Positions 1 through 9,846 of a DNA stretch of 64,000 nt are shown in pieces; within the stretch, counting starts at the first letter, position 1, and each line of letters begins with the position of its first letter. Origin of the DNA: JBCCGL01 sp039029275 (GTDB lineage Bacteria > Pseudomonadota > Gammaproteobacteria > JBCCGL01); NCBI GenBank assembly GCA_039029275.1, contig JBCCGL010000003.1, forward strand, positions 124,001 through 188,000, written 5' to 3'. The notes below the pieces were generated by a model. The model saw only the letters and a list, made by a program, of their open reading frames with translations, did no database searches and was not told where the DNA came from. The translations under genes were made by a program, and so were the position numbers.

Positions 1-1353
1 CGCAGATTGTTCCTGATGGTGCCAACGTTGCTTGGCATTACACTGATTGTCTTCACCGTGATGGCAGCGGCACCGGGAGGTATTAGCGCGCAAAGCTTGA
101 TCGAAGGGCAGAACCTGGAACCTCAGGCGAAGAAAGCGTTAGAAGATTATTACAATCGTCTTTATGGTTTGGATGATCCGGCACCAGTGCAATATCTGCG
201 GTGGTTAAATAATGTCTCACCGGCGGGGTTTATTTTTGATGACGATGGGAATGTAAATAGTTTCTCATTCACCAAAGGTTCAAATCTCGGGCGCAGCTTT
301 AGAGTGGGGCGACCCGTCGGCGATCTACTTGCCGAGCGCATACCTATTACACTTTTATTAAATGTCCTATCAATCCCTCTGATTTACGCTATCGCAATTG
401 GTATAGGTGTTCGAGCGGCAGCGAAAAGCGGTAGTCGTTTTGACGTTACATCAAACGTGATCTTACTCGGTCTTTGGTCAGTGCCGACTATGTTGGCGGG
501 AATTTTGATGATCGGTTTTCTGGCCAACGAGCAACATTGGCGGTGGTTCCCAACCGCCGGATTAAGTACACGGGAAGCTCTGGATATGCCGTTTATGCCA
601 CATTGGGATTCGCTAGGGCAGGCGGCGGTTTTCGCGTTGAGTCTACTGGGATTTACCTTGCTATTTTTGGTTCTGGCTAAACTGCGCGCAACGAAAATCC
701 GGCCACTTTTGTCGGGATCATATGCTGGGCTTTTTGTAGGCGTTTGCTGGATGATCGGAGGTTCCGAAACACTGTTCGGTGCGGTCATATTGGGCATCGT
801 GATTTTCGCGATTTTTCAATTCGTGGACGATAGCGGTTGGCGCAGTGTTTTGGCCGTCCTCGTGGCAGTGGTTTCGTGTCTGTTCGTTTATAGTTTCTGG
901 TCAAGCGGTGGGTTTGTTCGCGGGTTTTTACTTGATCGACTATGGCATCTGGTATTGCCCGTTGCTTGCCTATCCTACGGCGGTGTCGCGTTTCTCGCGC
1001 GCCTTTCACGCTCGTCGGTATTGGAAAATCTTTACGCAGACTACGCGCGGACCGCTCGTGCTAAGGGGCTTTCAGAAACGGAAGTACTATGGCGGCATGT
1101 GATGCGCAACAGCTTGCTCCCTTTGATAACTGTGTCTGCGAGTTTGCTTCCGGCAATGTTGGCGGGGTCGGTGATCGTTGAATCGATATTCAGCATCGAC
1201 GGAATGGGCAAACTGGCGGTAGAAGCGGTGCAAGGACGAGATCGAGAGTTGGTTTTATCGATCACGTTGTTCAGTGGGATATTGACCCTTTTCGGCTATT
1301 TAATTGCGGATATTTGTTACGCAATTGCAGATCCCCGTGTGAACTATGACTAG
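1..1353 (+). CDS. yejB: Peptide ABC transporter permease, YejB/OppB type (5' end outside window)
   Basis: Inner-membrane permease of a peptide importer. The reading frame is open from base 1 (Arg-Arg-Leu-Phe-Leu-Met then a hydrophobic helix), and family members start a few residues earlier, so the true start is left of the window. The C-terminal third carries the binding-protein-dependent permease core, including the EAA-like loop around ARTARAKGLSETEVLWRHV and the ending DPRVNYD usual for OppB/YejB. At about 450 residues it is clearly longer than the roughly 360 of E. coli YejB; the extra length is a block of added hydrophobic segments at about residues 205-300. It overlaps the next permease gene by 8 bp. 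Peptide or microcin C-like substrate is inferred from family only. Confidence 0.85.
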   Translation, partial: RRLFLMVPTLLGITLIVFTVMAAAPGGISAQSLIEGQNLEPQAKKALEDYYNRLYGLDDPAPVQYLRWLNNVSPAGFIFDDDGNVNSFSFTKGSNLGRSFRVGRPVGDLLAERIPITLLLNVLSIPLIYAIAIGIGVRAAAKSGSRFDVTSNVILLGLWSVPTMLAGILMIGFLANEQHWRWFPTAGLSTREALDMPFMPHWDSLGQAAVFALSLLGFTLLFLVLAKLRATKIRPLLSGSYAGLFVGVCWMIGGSETLFGAVILGIVIFAIFQFVDDSGWRSVLAVLVAVVSCLFVYSFWSSGGFVRGFLLDRLWHLVLPVACLSYGGVAFLARLSRSSVLENLYADYARTARAKGLSETEVLWRHVMRNSLLPLITVSASLLPAMLAGSVIVESIFSIDGMGKLAVEAVQGRDRELVLSITLFSGILTLFGYLIADICYAIADPRVNYD

Positions 1354-2530
1354 CGCAGGTGTTACTCACACGAGCGATCCTGGTTACACACGCTTGGTGC
1401 TCTCCAGAGTACTGAAACACCGCGGTGCTCGCTTTGGCTTGATTTGGACTGGGCTGCTGGTTTTATTTTCAGTGTTCGCACCTCTATTCGCCAGCAGTCA
1501 CCCGTTGCTTATTGTCAATGAAGGTGGATTGAGCAGCCCCATGCTGCGCTATTTGTCGGCTGTCGATGTCATTTTACTATTGCTGTTTATTTTTGCGGCG
1601 GTATTGATTCTGATTCGCTACGCGGTAGGGCGAGTCTATTGGAGTGTAGTGCTTGTCACCCTATTGATCAGCGTCGTCCAGAGCTTTTATTCCATTAGTC
1701 CTCCCAAACTCGTGGTGTACGAACAGTATCGACAAGATGTACAACTACTTGAATCTCAATTGGTGTTGATGGCACCGGTCCCCTTTTCCCCAAAAGATTA
1801 CTTGCGCGATGCCGGTGATACCGGCTTTCTTGAACCTCTCGAGTCCAGCATATCTACGCACTGGCTGGGTACCGATGAAAACGGTGCCGATGTGTTGTCA
1901 CGCATGATCCATGCGTCTCGAATAGCGTTGGGAATAGGATTTGTCGCCACCGGAATTGCGATGTTCGTCGGCGTCATTATTGGTGGGCTGATGGGTTATT
2001 TTTCTGGCGTTGTCGATGTAATCGGTATGCGACTGGTTGAAATTTTTGAAGCGGTTCCGACGCTTTTTTTATTGCTTACCTTTGTCGCTTTCTTTGACCG
2101 AAATATTTATCTGCTGATGGTGATTATTGGAATTACCAGTTGGCCGGGGTATGCGCGCTACGTGCGTGCTGAGTACCTGCGTTTACGTGAGCAAGAGTTT
2201 GTACAGGCTGCAGTCATCTGCGATTTGCCCTTATGGTCGATTTTGTTTCGTCACATACTTCCAAACGGAATAGCCCCGGTTTTAGTCGCAGCGAGCTTTG
2301 GCGTGGCCTCCGCGATTTTGGCCGAAAGCACGCTGAGTTTTTTGGGTTTGGGACTGGTGGATGATCCGTCCTGGGGGCAAATGCTCAATCAGGCCGTTCA
2401 GTCATCTTCGTTTTATTGGTGGATGGCGTTTTTTCCAGGCGGAGCAATCTTTCTCACCGTGTTTTCATACAATCTCATCGGTGATGCCTTGCGCGATGCG
2501 ATCGACCCCAATTCGCACAAAATGAGTTGA
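1346..2530 (+). CDS. yejE: Peptide ABC transporter permease, YejE/OppC type
   Basis: Second permease of the importer. Its ATG lies inside the end of the upstream permease gene (8 bp overlap), so the two are translationally coupled. The N-terminus resembles YejE (a helix followed by HPLLIVNEGG), then come two extra hydrophobic segments at about residues 60-125 that E. coli YejE lacks, then the typical HWLGTDENGADVLSRMI stretch and the permease core ending DALRDAIDPN. The length of 394 residues compares with about 340 in E. coli. Together with the enlarged upstream partner this suggests a distinct YejBE subgroup. Substrate is not visible in the sequence. Confidence 0.88.
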   Translation: MTSAGVTHTSDPGYTRLVLSRVLKHRGARFGLIWTGLLVLFSVFAPLFASSHPLLIVNEGGLSSPMLRYLSAVDVILLLLFIFAAVLILIRYAVGRVYWSVVLVTLLISVVQSFYSISPPKLVVYEQYRQDVQLLESQLVLMAPVPFSPKDYLRDAGDTGFLEPLESSISTHWLGTDENGADVLSRMIHASRIALGIGFVATGIAMFVGVIIGGLMGYFSGVVDVIGMRLVEIFEAVPTLFLLLTFVAFFDRNIYLLMVIIGITSWPGYARYVRAEYLRLREQEFVQAAVICDLPLWSILFRHILPNGIAPVLVAASFGVASAILAESTLSFLGLGLVDDPSWGQMLNQAVQSSSFYWWMAFFPGGAIFLTVFSYNLIGDALRDAIDPNSHKMS

Positions 2531-2532
2531 GA

Positions 2533-4185
2533 ATGCTGCTCGATGTACAAAATCTAAGCGTCTTTTTTAATGGCGAGCGAGATAAACCTGTTGTCGATTC
2601 GATCAGTTTTTCGCTCGAACGTGGGCGCACGATGTGCCTGGTTGGTGAGTCCGGAAGTGGCAAAACGATGACCGCGCTGTCGGTGACAAGACTGTTGCCG
2701 AACAATGCGAGCTTGGCTGATACATCAAAAATAGTTTTTGATCGTGGCCCCGAACCGAGCGTGGATTTAAACGACGCAAGCGCGGAAACAATGCGTCAGT
2801 TCAGAGGTTCTGATATCGCAATGATTTTTCAGGAACCGATGACTTCGCTAAACCCGGTTTTAACCATTGGGGATCAACTCGCCGAAGCGATCCAGCACCG
2901 CTGGCCTGAATTGACAGAAAACGAGATCAACACAAAATGCCGCGAAAGCTTGGAAAAAGTGAGGCTCGATAATGTGGATGAGCGGTTAAACACCTATCCG
3001 CATTTACTGTCTGGTGGGCAACGCCAGCGCGTTATGATTGCCATGGCGATTGCATGTGAGCCGAAACTACTTGTTGCCGATGAGCCAACAACCGCGCTCG
3101 ATGTGTCGGTGCAGGCCGACATTCTGCGTCTGATCCAGGACCTGCAATCCGAAAATGGCATGGGAATTCTGTTCATCACTCACGATCTTGGGGTGGTCGC
3201 GCAGATTGCGGATACGGTTGCCGTGATGTCGCGTGGACAAATTGTCGAAAAAGCTCCGGTGCGTTCAGTGTTAAAAACTCCTGATCATCGTTACACGCAA
3301 GGCTTGCTCGATGCGCTTCCCGAAAACCTGGTTGCGACTCGATCGCAAGAAAGCAGCCCCTTGCAAATGCCACAAGAACAACTCGAGCGTTCTTATATCG
3401 AAATCGAAAACTTGTGTGTGTCGTTTCCAATTCGCTCTGGTTTCTTTCGGCGTACTACTGGATATGTTCATGCGCTTGATAATGTCAGTCTCAAAATCTC
3501 AAGAAGTGATGTTGTCGCATTGGTTGGGGAATCGGGTAGCGGTAAAACAACCCTGGGTCGTACCTTGTTGGGTTTGATTGCACCACATTCAGGAAGCATA
3601 AAACTCGAAGGTGATGACTTGCTTGCCACAAAATCAGACTTTCCAAAAAATATTCGCAATCGCTTTCAGTATATTTTTCAGGACCCTGTTTCTTCACTGA
3701 ACCCGCGGCTGACTATCGCCACGACATTGATCGAACCAATGGGTGTTCACGGGATTGGGGAAAACTTCGATGAGCGTGTGGCGATTGCCGAAAAACTGAT
3801 GGGTGATCTGAATCTTGATGAAAAAAGCCTGTGGCGACTCCCCTATCAATTTTCGGGTGGACAACGCCAGCGGATCGGAATCGCGCGAGCGTTGTGTGTG
3901 AACCCTGAATTTATAGTCTGTGATGAGATCACAAGTGCTCTGGATGTTTCGGTTCAATCCGAGTTGCTGCAACTGCTTCTCGATCTGCGCGAGAGTCGCG
4001 ACCTTACTCTACTGTTTATTTCGCATGATATTGGTGTGATCGAGTACGTCAGTGACTACACAGCCGTCATGCATCGCGGTGAGATTGTGGAATTTGATGA
4101 GACATCGATGATCTGCCACTCGCCAAAACAGCACTACACGCAAGAATTGCTTGCCGCAGTTCCTCGCGTTTCCGCTCTGACGTGA
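2533..4185 (+). CDS. yejF: Peptide ABC transporter ATP-binding protein, double-domain YejF type
   Basis: Cytoplasmic ATPase that powers the two preceding permeases. It holds two complete ABC cassettes in one chain: Walker A GESGSGKT at about residues 36 and 336, signature LSGGQRQR near 160 and FSGGQRQR near 440, Walker B LLVADEP and FIVCDEI, and switch histidines in FITHD and FISHD. The fused arrangement after two permeases is the YejBEF pattern. I chose ATG 2533; a TTG at 2527 would give a 4-bp overlap with the stop of the upstream gene and is equally possible. The periplasmic binding protein would be expected upstream, outside the window. Confidence 0.9.
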   Translation: MLLDVQNLSVFFNGERDKPVVDSISFSLERGRTMCLVGESGSGKTMTALSVTRLLPNNASLADTSKIVFDRGPEPSVDLNDASAETMRQFRGSDIAMIFQEPMTSLNPVLTIGDQLAEAIQHRWPELTENEINTKCRESLEKVRLDNVDERLNTYPHLLSGGQRQRVMIAMAIACEPKLLVADEPTTALDVSVQADILRLIQDLQSENGMGILFITHDLGVVAQIADTVAVMSRGQIVEKAPVRSVLKTPDHRYTQGLLDALPENLVATRSQESSPLQMPQEQLERSYIEIENLCVSFPIRSGFFRRTTGYVHALDNVSLKISRSDVVALVGESGSGKTTLGRTLLGLIAPHSGSIKLEGDDLLATKSDFPKNIRNRFQYIFQDPVSSLNPRLTIATTLIEPMGVHGIGENFDERVAIAEKLMGDLNLDEKSLWRLPYQFSGGQRQRIGIARALCVNPEFIVCDEITSALDVSVQSELLQLLLDLRESRDLTLLFISHDIGVIEYVSDYTAVMHRGEIVEFDETSMICHSPKQHYTQELLAAVPRVSALT

Positions 4186-4201
4186 ATCAATGATTTAAGT
4201 A

Positions 4202-5911
4202 TCAACCGACCGCGATCTGTTCAGTGGCAGAGGAGTAATTGTGGTGCCATTCGACGAAGTCTTGTGACGAAAGTGGCGGACAAAGCATAAAACCCTGTGC
4301 TTTTCTACAACCGATAGACGTCAAAAATTCAAGCTGCTCCTCAGTCTCTACACTGTTTGCGATGACACTTAACCCCAGAATTTCACCAATCGCGACGACT
4401 ATCCTGCTAAACGCTTCATCATTTTTGCTAAGGCCAATATTGCGGACGATTGAGCCATCAATTTTTATGGTGTCGATCTTGAACTGTTGAAAAAGACTTA
4501 ACGATGGCTCGCTCTTGCCAAAATTGTGTATCGAAAGACGTGCGCCATTCTCATGGATTTTCGCGAGAACTTTAGAAACTCGATTGCCCGAATGCTGGAG
4601 TACGCTTTCATCCAAATCAAGGTTGACGCGTTCCCAGCTCAGAAAATCTTTGCTCAGAGCATCGTACAGCGTGCGATCCTTCAGCTGTGTTTCAGACACG
4701 TTTACGTTGATGGTGTAATCGGGCAAGGCGGATTCTGACCAAATTTTGACCTCCTTTTCCAGGAGGTCGACGACACACTCACTGAGTTTGGGCATTAATC
4801 CGATAGAATCCGCGATCGGGAGAAATTCATTCGGCGTGATTGGACCCTTTTCCGGGTGATTCCATCTCAGCAAAACCTCGATTGAATCAATTGTGTCGTC
4901 GCACAAATTAAATATCGGCTGATAGTGCAGAGAAAATTGACCGTCTTTCAATGCGCCGTGGATGTCACCTTGCATAGCAGTGTTGGCACGTAAGTGCGAG
5001 TTGAGCTCGTTGTTGTGAAACTGATATTTATTTTTCCCGGCACCCTTTGCTTCATACAATGCAAGATCGGCACACTTTAGTAATGAGCTCGGATCCTGTG
5101 CGTCATTCGGGTATAAACCGACTCCGATACTGGCACTTGTTGATGCGCGTTCACCGCTTATCTCAAACGATTTGTTCAGGGATGAGAGAATTTTTTCGGC
5201 GACGATGCAGAGCTGCTTTGCATCCTGCGCGTAGGTCAGGATTATGGCGAATTCATCGCCACCAAAACGTGCGACAGTGTCTGACTCTCGCACGCATGCT
5301 TCCAACCGCTCTGCGACGACTTGTAACGTGGAGTCGCCAGCGGCGTGCCCAAGCGTATCATTGATGCTTTTAAACCCGTCAAGATCCAGCATCATGACCG
5401 CGATCATCGTGTTTGCGCGCTTGGCGTGTGCAATATCGTCGCTTAACTTCATTCCGAACAGGGTTCGATTTGCCAGACCGGTAAGCGAGTCGTTGAGTGC
5501 GAGGTGTCGAAGGCGTTTTTCAGTTTGCTTTTGTTTCAACGAGTATCGAATTGAGCGCTCAACCACCGGTGCGCTCAGGTGTTTTTTGACAATATAGTCC
5601 GTCGCGCCTGCCTCTGTTGCGGCCTTGTCGATCTCGTAGTCTTCTTGTCCCGTGACGAGTATGAGCGGCTTGTCGAAGTTGCGGTTAGACTGCGCGTAAT
5701 GCGCCAACTCCAGCCCGTCACGCGGGTTGAGATTGTAGTCGACGAAGTAAATGTCGTGCTGGTTGGCGTCGATCAGTTTGATCGCTTCGTCGTAATCAGG
5801 ACACCAGATGAAGTCTACGCGCCCGTTAAGCGCTTCACTCACAATAGACTGCATGAGCACGTAGTCGACGTGATCGTCTTCAACAATGACGATTTTGTGC
5901 ACGTTGTCCAT
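4202..5911 (-). CDS. Response regulator with GGDEF and degenerate EAL domains
   Basis: Cyclic-di-GMP signalling protein of 569 residues. Residues 5-125 are a receiver domain with acidic pocket EDD (11-13), phosphoacceptor Asp58, a Thr near 87 and Lys109. Residues 135-300 are a GGDEF domain with an intact active site GGDEF (217-221) and an intact inhibitory I-site RESD (208-211), so diguanylate cyclase activity with product feedback is expected. Residues 315-560 are an EAL fold, but the signature is EVL (345), the metal-binding DDFG is HNFG (462-465), and AEGVE is ANSVE, so phosphodiesterase activity is unlikely. No transmembrane segments. It is convergent with the yej operon and has no adjacent histidine kinase. 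Confidence 0.93.
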   Translation of the reverse strand: MDNVHKIVIVEDDHVDYVLMQSIVSEALNGRVDFIWCPDYDEAIKLIDANQHDIYFVDYNLNPRDGLELAHYAQSNRNFDKPLILVTGQEDYEIDKAATEAGATDYIVKKHLSAPVVERSIRYSLKQKQTEKRLRHLALNDSLTGLANRTLFGMKLSDDIAHAKRANTMIAVMMLDLDGFKSINDTLGHAAGDSTLQVVAERLEACVRESDTVARFGGDEFAIILTYAQDAKQLCIVAEKILSSLNKSFEISGERASTSASIGVGLYPNDAQDPSSLLKCADLALYEAKGAGKNKYQFHNNELNSHLRANTAMQGDIHGALKDGQFSLHYQPIFNLCDDTIDSIEVLLRWNHPEKGPITPNEFLPIADSIGLMPKLSECVVDLLEKEVKIWSESALPDYTINVNVSETQLKDRTLYDALSKDFLSWERVNLDLDESVLQHSGNRVSKVLAKIHENGARLSIHNFGKSEPSLSLFQQFKIDTIKIDGSIVRNIGLSKNDEAFSRIVVAIGEILGLSVIANSVETEEQLEFLTSIGCRKAQGFMLCPPLSSQDFVEWHHNYSSATEQIAVG

Positions 5912-6024
5912 CCAATAGACTGTAGTCGCAAACCTCTATTTCTCAAGCGCCAGTGAAATAACAGACGCGATCAACGCGAAAATCTGTCGATGAATTCTTG
6001 CACGACGATTGGCTGGACTCCGAG

Positions 6025-7161
6025 TTAATCCACCAGAAGCGTTGTTAAAATTTTCTGGTAAACCTGAGACAGTGACTCAAGATCCCCTGCGCTGACCCTT
6101 TCGTCTATTTGGTGGATAGTGGCGTTTATCGGTCCCAGCTCGACCACTTGCGCACCGGTTGGGGCGATAAAACGACCGTCCGAAGTGCCGCCACCTGTCG
6201 AGAGTTCTGTCGTCACCCCCAGCAATTGTTCAATTGCGCTTTCGGTGGCTTGCGTGAGCTCGCCCACTTCGGTAACAAACGGGTTGCCCGAGAGCTGCCA
6301 GTCGATTTCATAGTCCAGCTGATGTTTCGACAAGATGGACTCGACGCGTTCGCGCAAGCTTGTTTCGGTGTTTTCGGTCGAGAAGCGGAAATTGCATTTA
6401 GCGTGCAGTGCTCCGGGTATTACATTCCCTGCGCCGGTGCCGCTGTTGATGTTTGATACTTGAAACGAGGTTGCGGGGAAGTAGTCGTTGCCGGCATCCC
6501 ACTCTTCGGCGCACAGCGCGGCAATCGCGGCCGCTGCCCGATGAATGGGGTTGTCAGCGAGCTGTGGATAGGCGACGTGGCCTTGCTTGCCGCGCACCGT
6601 GATGTCGGCATTTAGCGAGCCGCGTCGACCGTTGCGGACAATGTCGCCAAGGGTTTTGGCACTCGATGGTTCGCCGACCAAACACCACTCGATTTTTTCG
6701 CCACGTGCCTCCAACGTCTCGACGACTTTTTTAGTCCCGTCGCGCGCAGGTCCTTCTTCATCACTCGTGATCAGGAAGGCGATGGAGCCGCGATGGTCAG
6801 CATTGGCTTCGACAAACGCCTCTGCCGCCGTAATCATTGCCGCAACGCTGCCTTTCATGTCGGCCGCACCGCGTCCATGCAGGTAGCCATTCGTAACGGT
6901 TGCCTCGAAGGGGGGGTAAGTCCACTCTTCATACGGACCGGTCGGCACAACGTCAGTGTGACCCGCGAAGGCAAACACGGGCGCCTCGTCACCACGCCTT
7001 GCCCATAGGTTATCGACTTCTCCAAAGCGCAGCCGCTCGCAAACAAAGCCGAAACGCTCCAGACGTGCGCAGATTATATTTTGGCATTCCTTGTCTTCGG
7101 GCGTCACCGAGGGCTGGCGGATTAGCTCGCGTGCGAGCGATAAGGTCGGAGAATCGGTCAT
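6025..7161 (-). CDS. dapE: Succinyl-diaminopimelate desuccinylase
   Basis: Zinc hydrolase of lysine and peptidoglycan precursor synthesis: it removes succinate from N-succinyl-LL-diaminopimelate. At 378 residues it has the usual length. Visible M20 metallopeptidase marks are FAGHTDVVPTGP (metal-binding His and catalytic Asp), GRGAADMKG (bridging Asp), SDEEGPARDGT (catalytic Glu pair), and the C-terminal GGTSDGRF characteristic of DapE. The ATG at 7161 is 8 bp beyond the glnD stop, so it is probably co-transcribed with map-glnD on the minus strand. Confidence 0.96.
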   Translation of the reverse strand: MTDSPTLSLARELIRQPSVTPEDKECQNIICARLERFGFVCERLRFGEVDNLWARRGDEAPVFAFAGHTDVVPTGPYEEWTYPPFEATVTNGYLHGRGAADMKGSVAAMITAAEAFVEANADHRGSIAFLITSDEEGPARDGTKKVVETLEARGEKIEWCLVGEPSSAKTLGDIVRNGRRGSLNADITVRGKQGHVAYPQLADNPIHRAAAAIAALCAEEWDAGNDYFPATSFQVSNINSGTGAGNVIPGALHAKCNFRFSTENTETSLRERVESILSKHQLDYEIDWQLSGNPFVTEVGELTQATESAIEQLLGVTTELSTGGGTSDGRFIAPTGAQVVELGPINATIHQIDERVSAGDLESLSQVYQKILTTLLVD

Positions 7162-7169
7162 AGGTTGGG

Positions 7170-9836
7170 CTACTGTGTTTTCGTCGTATCGTCGGATAAG
7201 TGATCGATCAGAGCGGTTTCAATTTGATCGAGCGATGCTTCTTCTGTAACCGCGTGTCCGTCGCGATGCGTAACGAAAAAAACGTCTTCGAGTTTTTCAC
7301 CGAAGGTCGCGACCTTGGCCGCATGCACCGACACATCACAGGATAAAAACGCATTCGCAATACGCGACAAAGCGCCGGGGCGATCAGTGCCAATTACCGT
7401 CACAGACGTCCAACCAGCGGTGACCTGATTGTCGAACGTCACCGCAGTGGGTACAGAAAACATTTTCAACCGCCTGTTAAGGGGGCGCGACAATCTCAAC
7501 GGTTCCACTGTTGGCGAACTCAGCGATTGCTCTAGCTCGTATTGAATGTGTTTGAGTTGGTTAGTATCTCTGATCGCATGCCCATCGTGATCCAGCACGC
7601 GAAAGCGATCAAGCGCATGGCCGGTGGTCGAGGTGACAATTCGAGCGCTGATCACGTTAAGCGATAGATTTCCGATTGCCGTTGTGATGTGTGCAAATAG
7701 ATTATCGCGGTCCCTACAGTAAATGAATATTTCGGTGCTGTTGTAGCGCTCATCCTGTCTGACCAGAACGAGCGGCGTCGCGCAGTTGCCGTGCTCAATC
7801 ATCGCCGGTGTGTGCCAACAAATTTCATCGGCGTAATAGCGAAGAAAATAGTCATCGCCCAGGTTGTTCCAAAGCGTTTCGATGTCGTCGCGATTCAAGT
7901 TGCGCGCGATCAGTTTTTGCATCGCGTCCTGTCTGTTTTCTTTCACGATTGCGTCGCGGTTAATGGGGTTGTCCAGTCCGCGACTCAGAACGCGCACGGT
8001 GCTGTCGTAAAGCGTGATCAGCAAGCTGTTTTTCCACGAATTCCACAATTCCGGGCTGGTGCCGCGAATATCGGCGACCGTGAGTAAATACAGGTAATCG
8101 AGGTGCGTTTTAGTGCTCACTCGCTTGGCAAACTCGTAGACGACTTCCGGGTCAGATATGTCGCGACGTTGCATAGTCATCGACATTAGCAGATGATTCT
8201 CAACCGCCCATGCAACCAATCCTGAGTCAACTGCGCCGAGTTCATGTTGGGTACAAAATTCGAGCGCGTCCTGAGCACCCAGTAAGGAGTGGTCACCACC
8301 GCGTCCTTTTGCGATATCGTGAAACAGGCCCATTAGATACAACAGTTCGGGTTTGTCGACTGATCGCGCCACCTGAAAACAATGTGGAAGTTCATCGCGG
8401 TGCTTGTCAATAAAATAACGACGCATATTGCGCACCACCATGAGCGTGTGCTCATCGACTGTATAAATATGAAACAGATCGTACTGCATGCGCCCGACAA
8501 TTTTTTCAAACTGTGGAATGTATTTGGCCAGCACGCCGTAACGATTCATCAGACGTAACTGATGGGTGATTCCCTGCGGTTGTGCCAATAGCGCGATGAA
8601 AAGCGTTTTGCACTCAAGATTATTGCGAAAATTCTCATCGATCAGGTAGTGATGTCGACGAATTAGCCTGATGGTGCCGGCCCGAATTCCCTGAATGTCA
8701 GGATCTTTCGCCGATAGCAAAAACAGCTCTAAAAGCGCTGGCGGATGTTCGACAAAAACAGATTCGCCCGTGACTTCAATATGCTGTTTGTTGACCCGAA
8801 AACGCGCGTTGATCGGTTTTATATCCGACGTCTTGCTGGAGGAATTGAAGTAATCGTCGATCAGTTGCAGAAGCAGCTCGTTGAGCCTTTCGAGTGCCAT
8901 GACTGCGCGGTAATAACGTTGCATGAATTGTTCGATGCACTGATTGTTCTCATCTACCGTGTAACCGAATGCGTGGGCGATCTCGCGTTGATGGTCGAAC
9001 AGCAAACGATCTTCTTTGCGGCCGGCGATAGTATGCAGCGCGTAGCGCGCCTTACACAGAAAATCTTCACTGTTTTCAAGCGTACTCACTTCCTCTTGAT
9101 ACAAAAATCCCTTTTCAACCAAAACCCGTAAATCGTCTGTGCGAAAAAGGCGTTTCGAAATCCAGCGCAAGGTCTGGATATCGCGCATCCCCCCCGGGCT
9201 TTCTTTTACGTTGGGTTCAAGTCGGTAACTTGTGTCTTGAAACTTGATATGACGCTCGCGCTGTTCGTCTCGCTTCGCCATAAAAAACTGATCGGCAGGC
9301 CAAATTTGTTTGCCGGCTGTTTTTCGTCGCATTTGCTTGAGTAGATCAGCGTTTCCGGTGACCAGGCGCGCTTCGAGCAAGTTGGTGATAACAGTGACAT
9401 CGCGCAGCGATTCCTCGACGCATTGCTCAACCGTTCGCACGCTGTGGCCGATATCGAGCTTTAGATCCCATAACAGAGTAATGAATTTGCTTAGACACTC
9501 TTCATCATCAGCGCTGAGGTCACCCGAATAAAGGATCATCACGTCGATGTCCGAGTAGGGGTGCAACGCCATACGGCCGTAACCCCCTACGGCGACCAGC
9601 GCCATCGCGCTGCGCTGAACGTGCGCGCGCCAGCATTCTGTTAGCACCAGATCGATAAACTTTGCGCGCAATTTAATCGCCGACCAGGCGCTCTCGCAAC
9701 CAGGAAAGGTTTGTCTCAAACGTTCCTCGCCGGCAGCGACAGCGGATCGGTAAAACTGCGTGTCGGTTTGAGATTGGTCCGAGCGATCCAAAAGGTCGGA
9801 AAAGTCCTCGCTGAGTTCCGTCGCTGGGGTGCTCAT
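7170..9836 (-). CDS. glnD: [Protein-PII] uridylyltransferase/uridylyl-removing enzyme
   Basis: Bifunctional nitrogen sensor that adds UMP to PII when glutamine is scarce and removes it when glutamine is plentiful. I placed the start at ATG 9836 (MSTPATELSED), giving 888 residues, the normal GlnD length; the frame is open upstream but that would run into map. Order of domains: nucleotidyltransferase with GGYGRMALHPYSDIDVMI, the GlnD linker, an HD domain with LFHDIAKGRGGDHS, and two ACT domains at the C-terminus (starting near TEIFIYCRDRDNLFA and SVTVIGTDRPGALSR). The gap to the map stop is 10 bp, so the genes form one operon. Confidence 0.96.
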   Translation of the reverse strand: MSTPATELSEDFSDLLDRSDQSQTDTQFYRSAVAAGEERLRQTFPGCESAWSAIKLRAKFIDLVLTECWRAHVQRSAMALVAVGGYGRMALHPYSDIDVMILYSGDLSADDEECLSKFITLLWDLKLDIGHSVRTVEQCVEESLRDVTVITNLLEARLVTGNADLLKQMRRKTAGKQIWPADQFFMAKRDEQRERHIKFQDTSYRLEPNVKESPGGMRDIQTLRWISKRLFRTDDLRVLVEKGFLYQEEVSTLENSEDFLCKARYALHTIAGRKEDRLLFDHQREIAHAFGYTVDENNQCIEQFMQRYYRAVMALERLNELLLQLIDDYFNSSSKTSDIKPINARFRVNKQHIEVTGESVFVEHPPALLELFLLSAKDPDIQGIRAGTIRLIRRHHYLIDENFRNNLECKTLFIALLAQPQGITHQLRLMNRYGVLAKYIPQFEKIVGRMQYDLFHIYTVDEHTLMVVRNMRRYFIDKHRDELPHCFQVARSVDKPELLYLMGLFHDIAKGRGGDHSLLGAQDALEFCTQHELGAVDSGLVAWAVENHLLMSMTMQRRDISDPEVVYEFAKRVSTKTHLDYLYLLTVADIRGTSPELWNSWKNSLLITLYDSTVRVLSRGLDNPINRDAIVKENRQDAMQKLIARNLNRDDIETLWNNLGDDYFLRYYADEICWHTPAMIEHGNCATPLVLVRQDERYNSTEIFIYCRDRDNLFAHITTAIGNLSLNVISARIVTSTTGHALDRFRVLDHDGHAIRDTNQLKHIQYELEQSLSSPTVEPLRLSRPLNRRLKMFSVPTAVTFDNQVTAGWTSVTVIGTDRPGALSRIANAFLSCDVSVHAAKVATFGEKLEDVFFVTHRDGHAVTEEASLDQIETALIDHLSDDTTKTQ

Positions 9837-9846
9837 AACACGCGGC

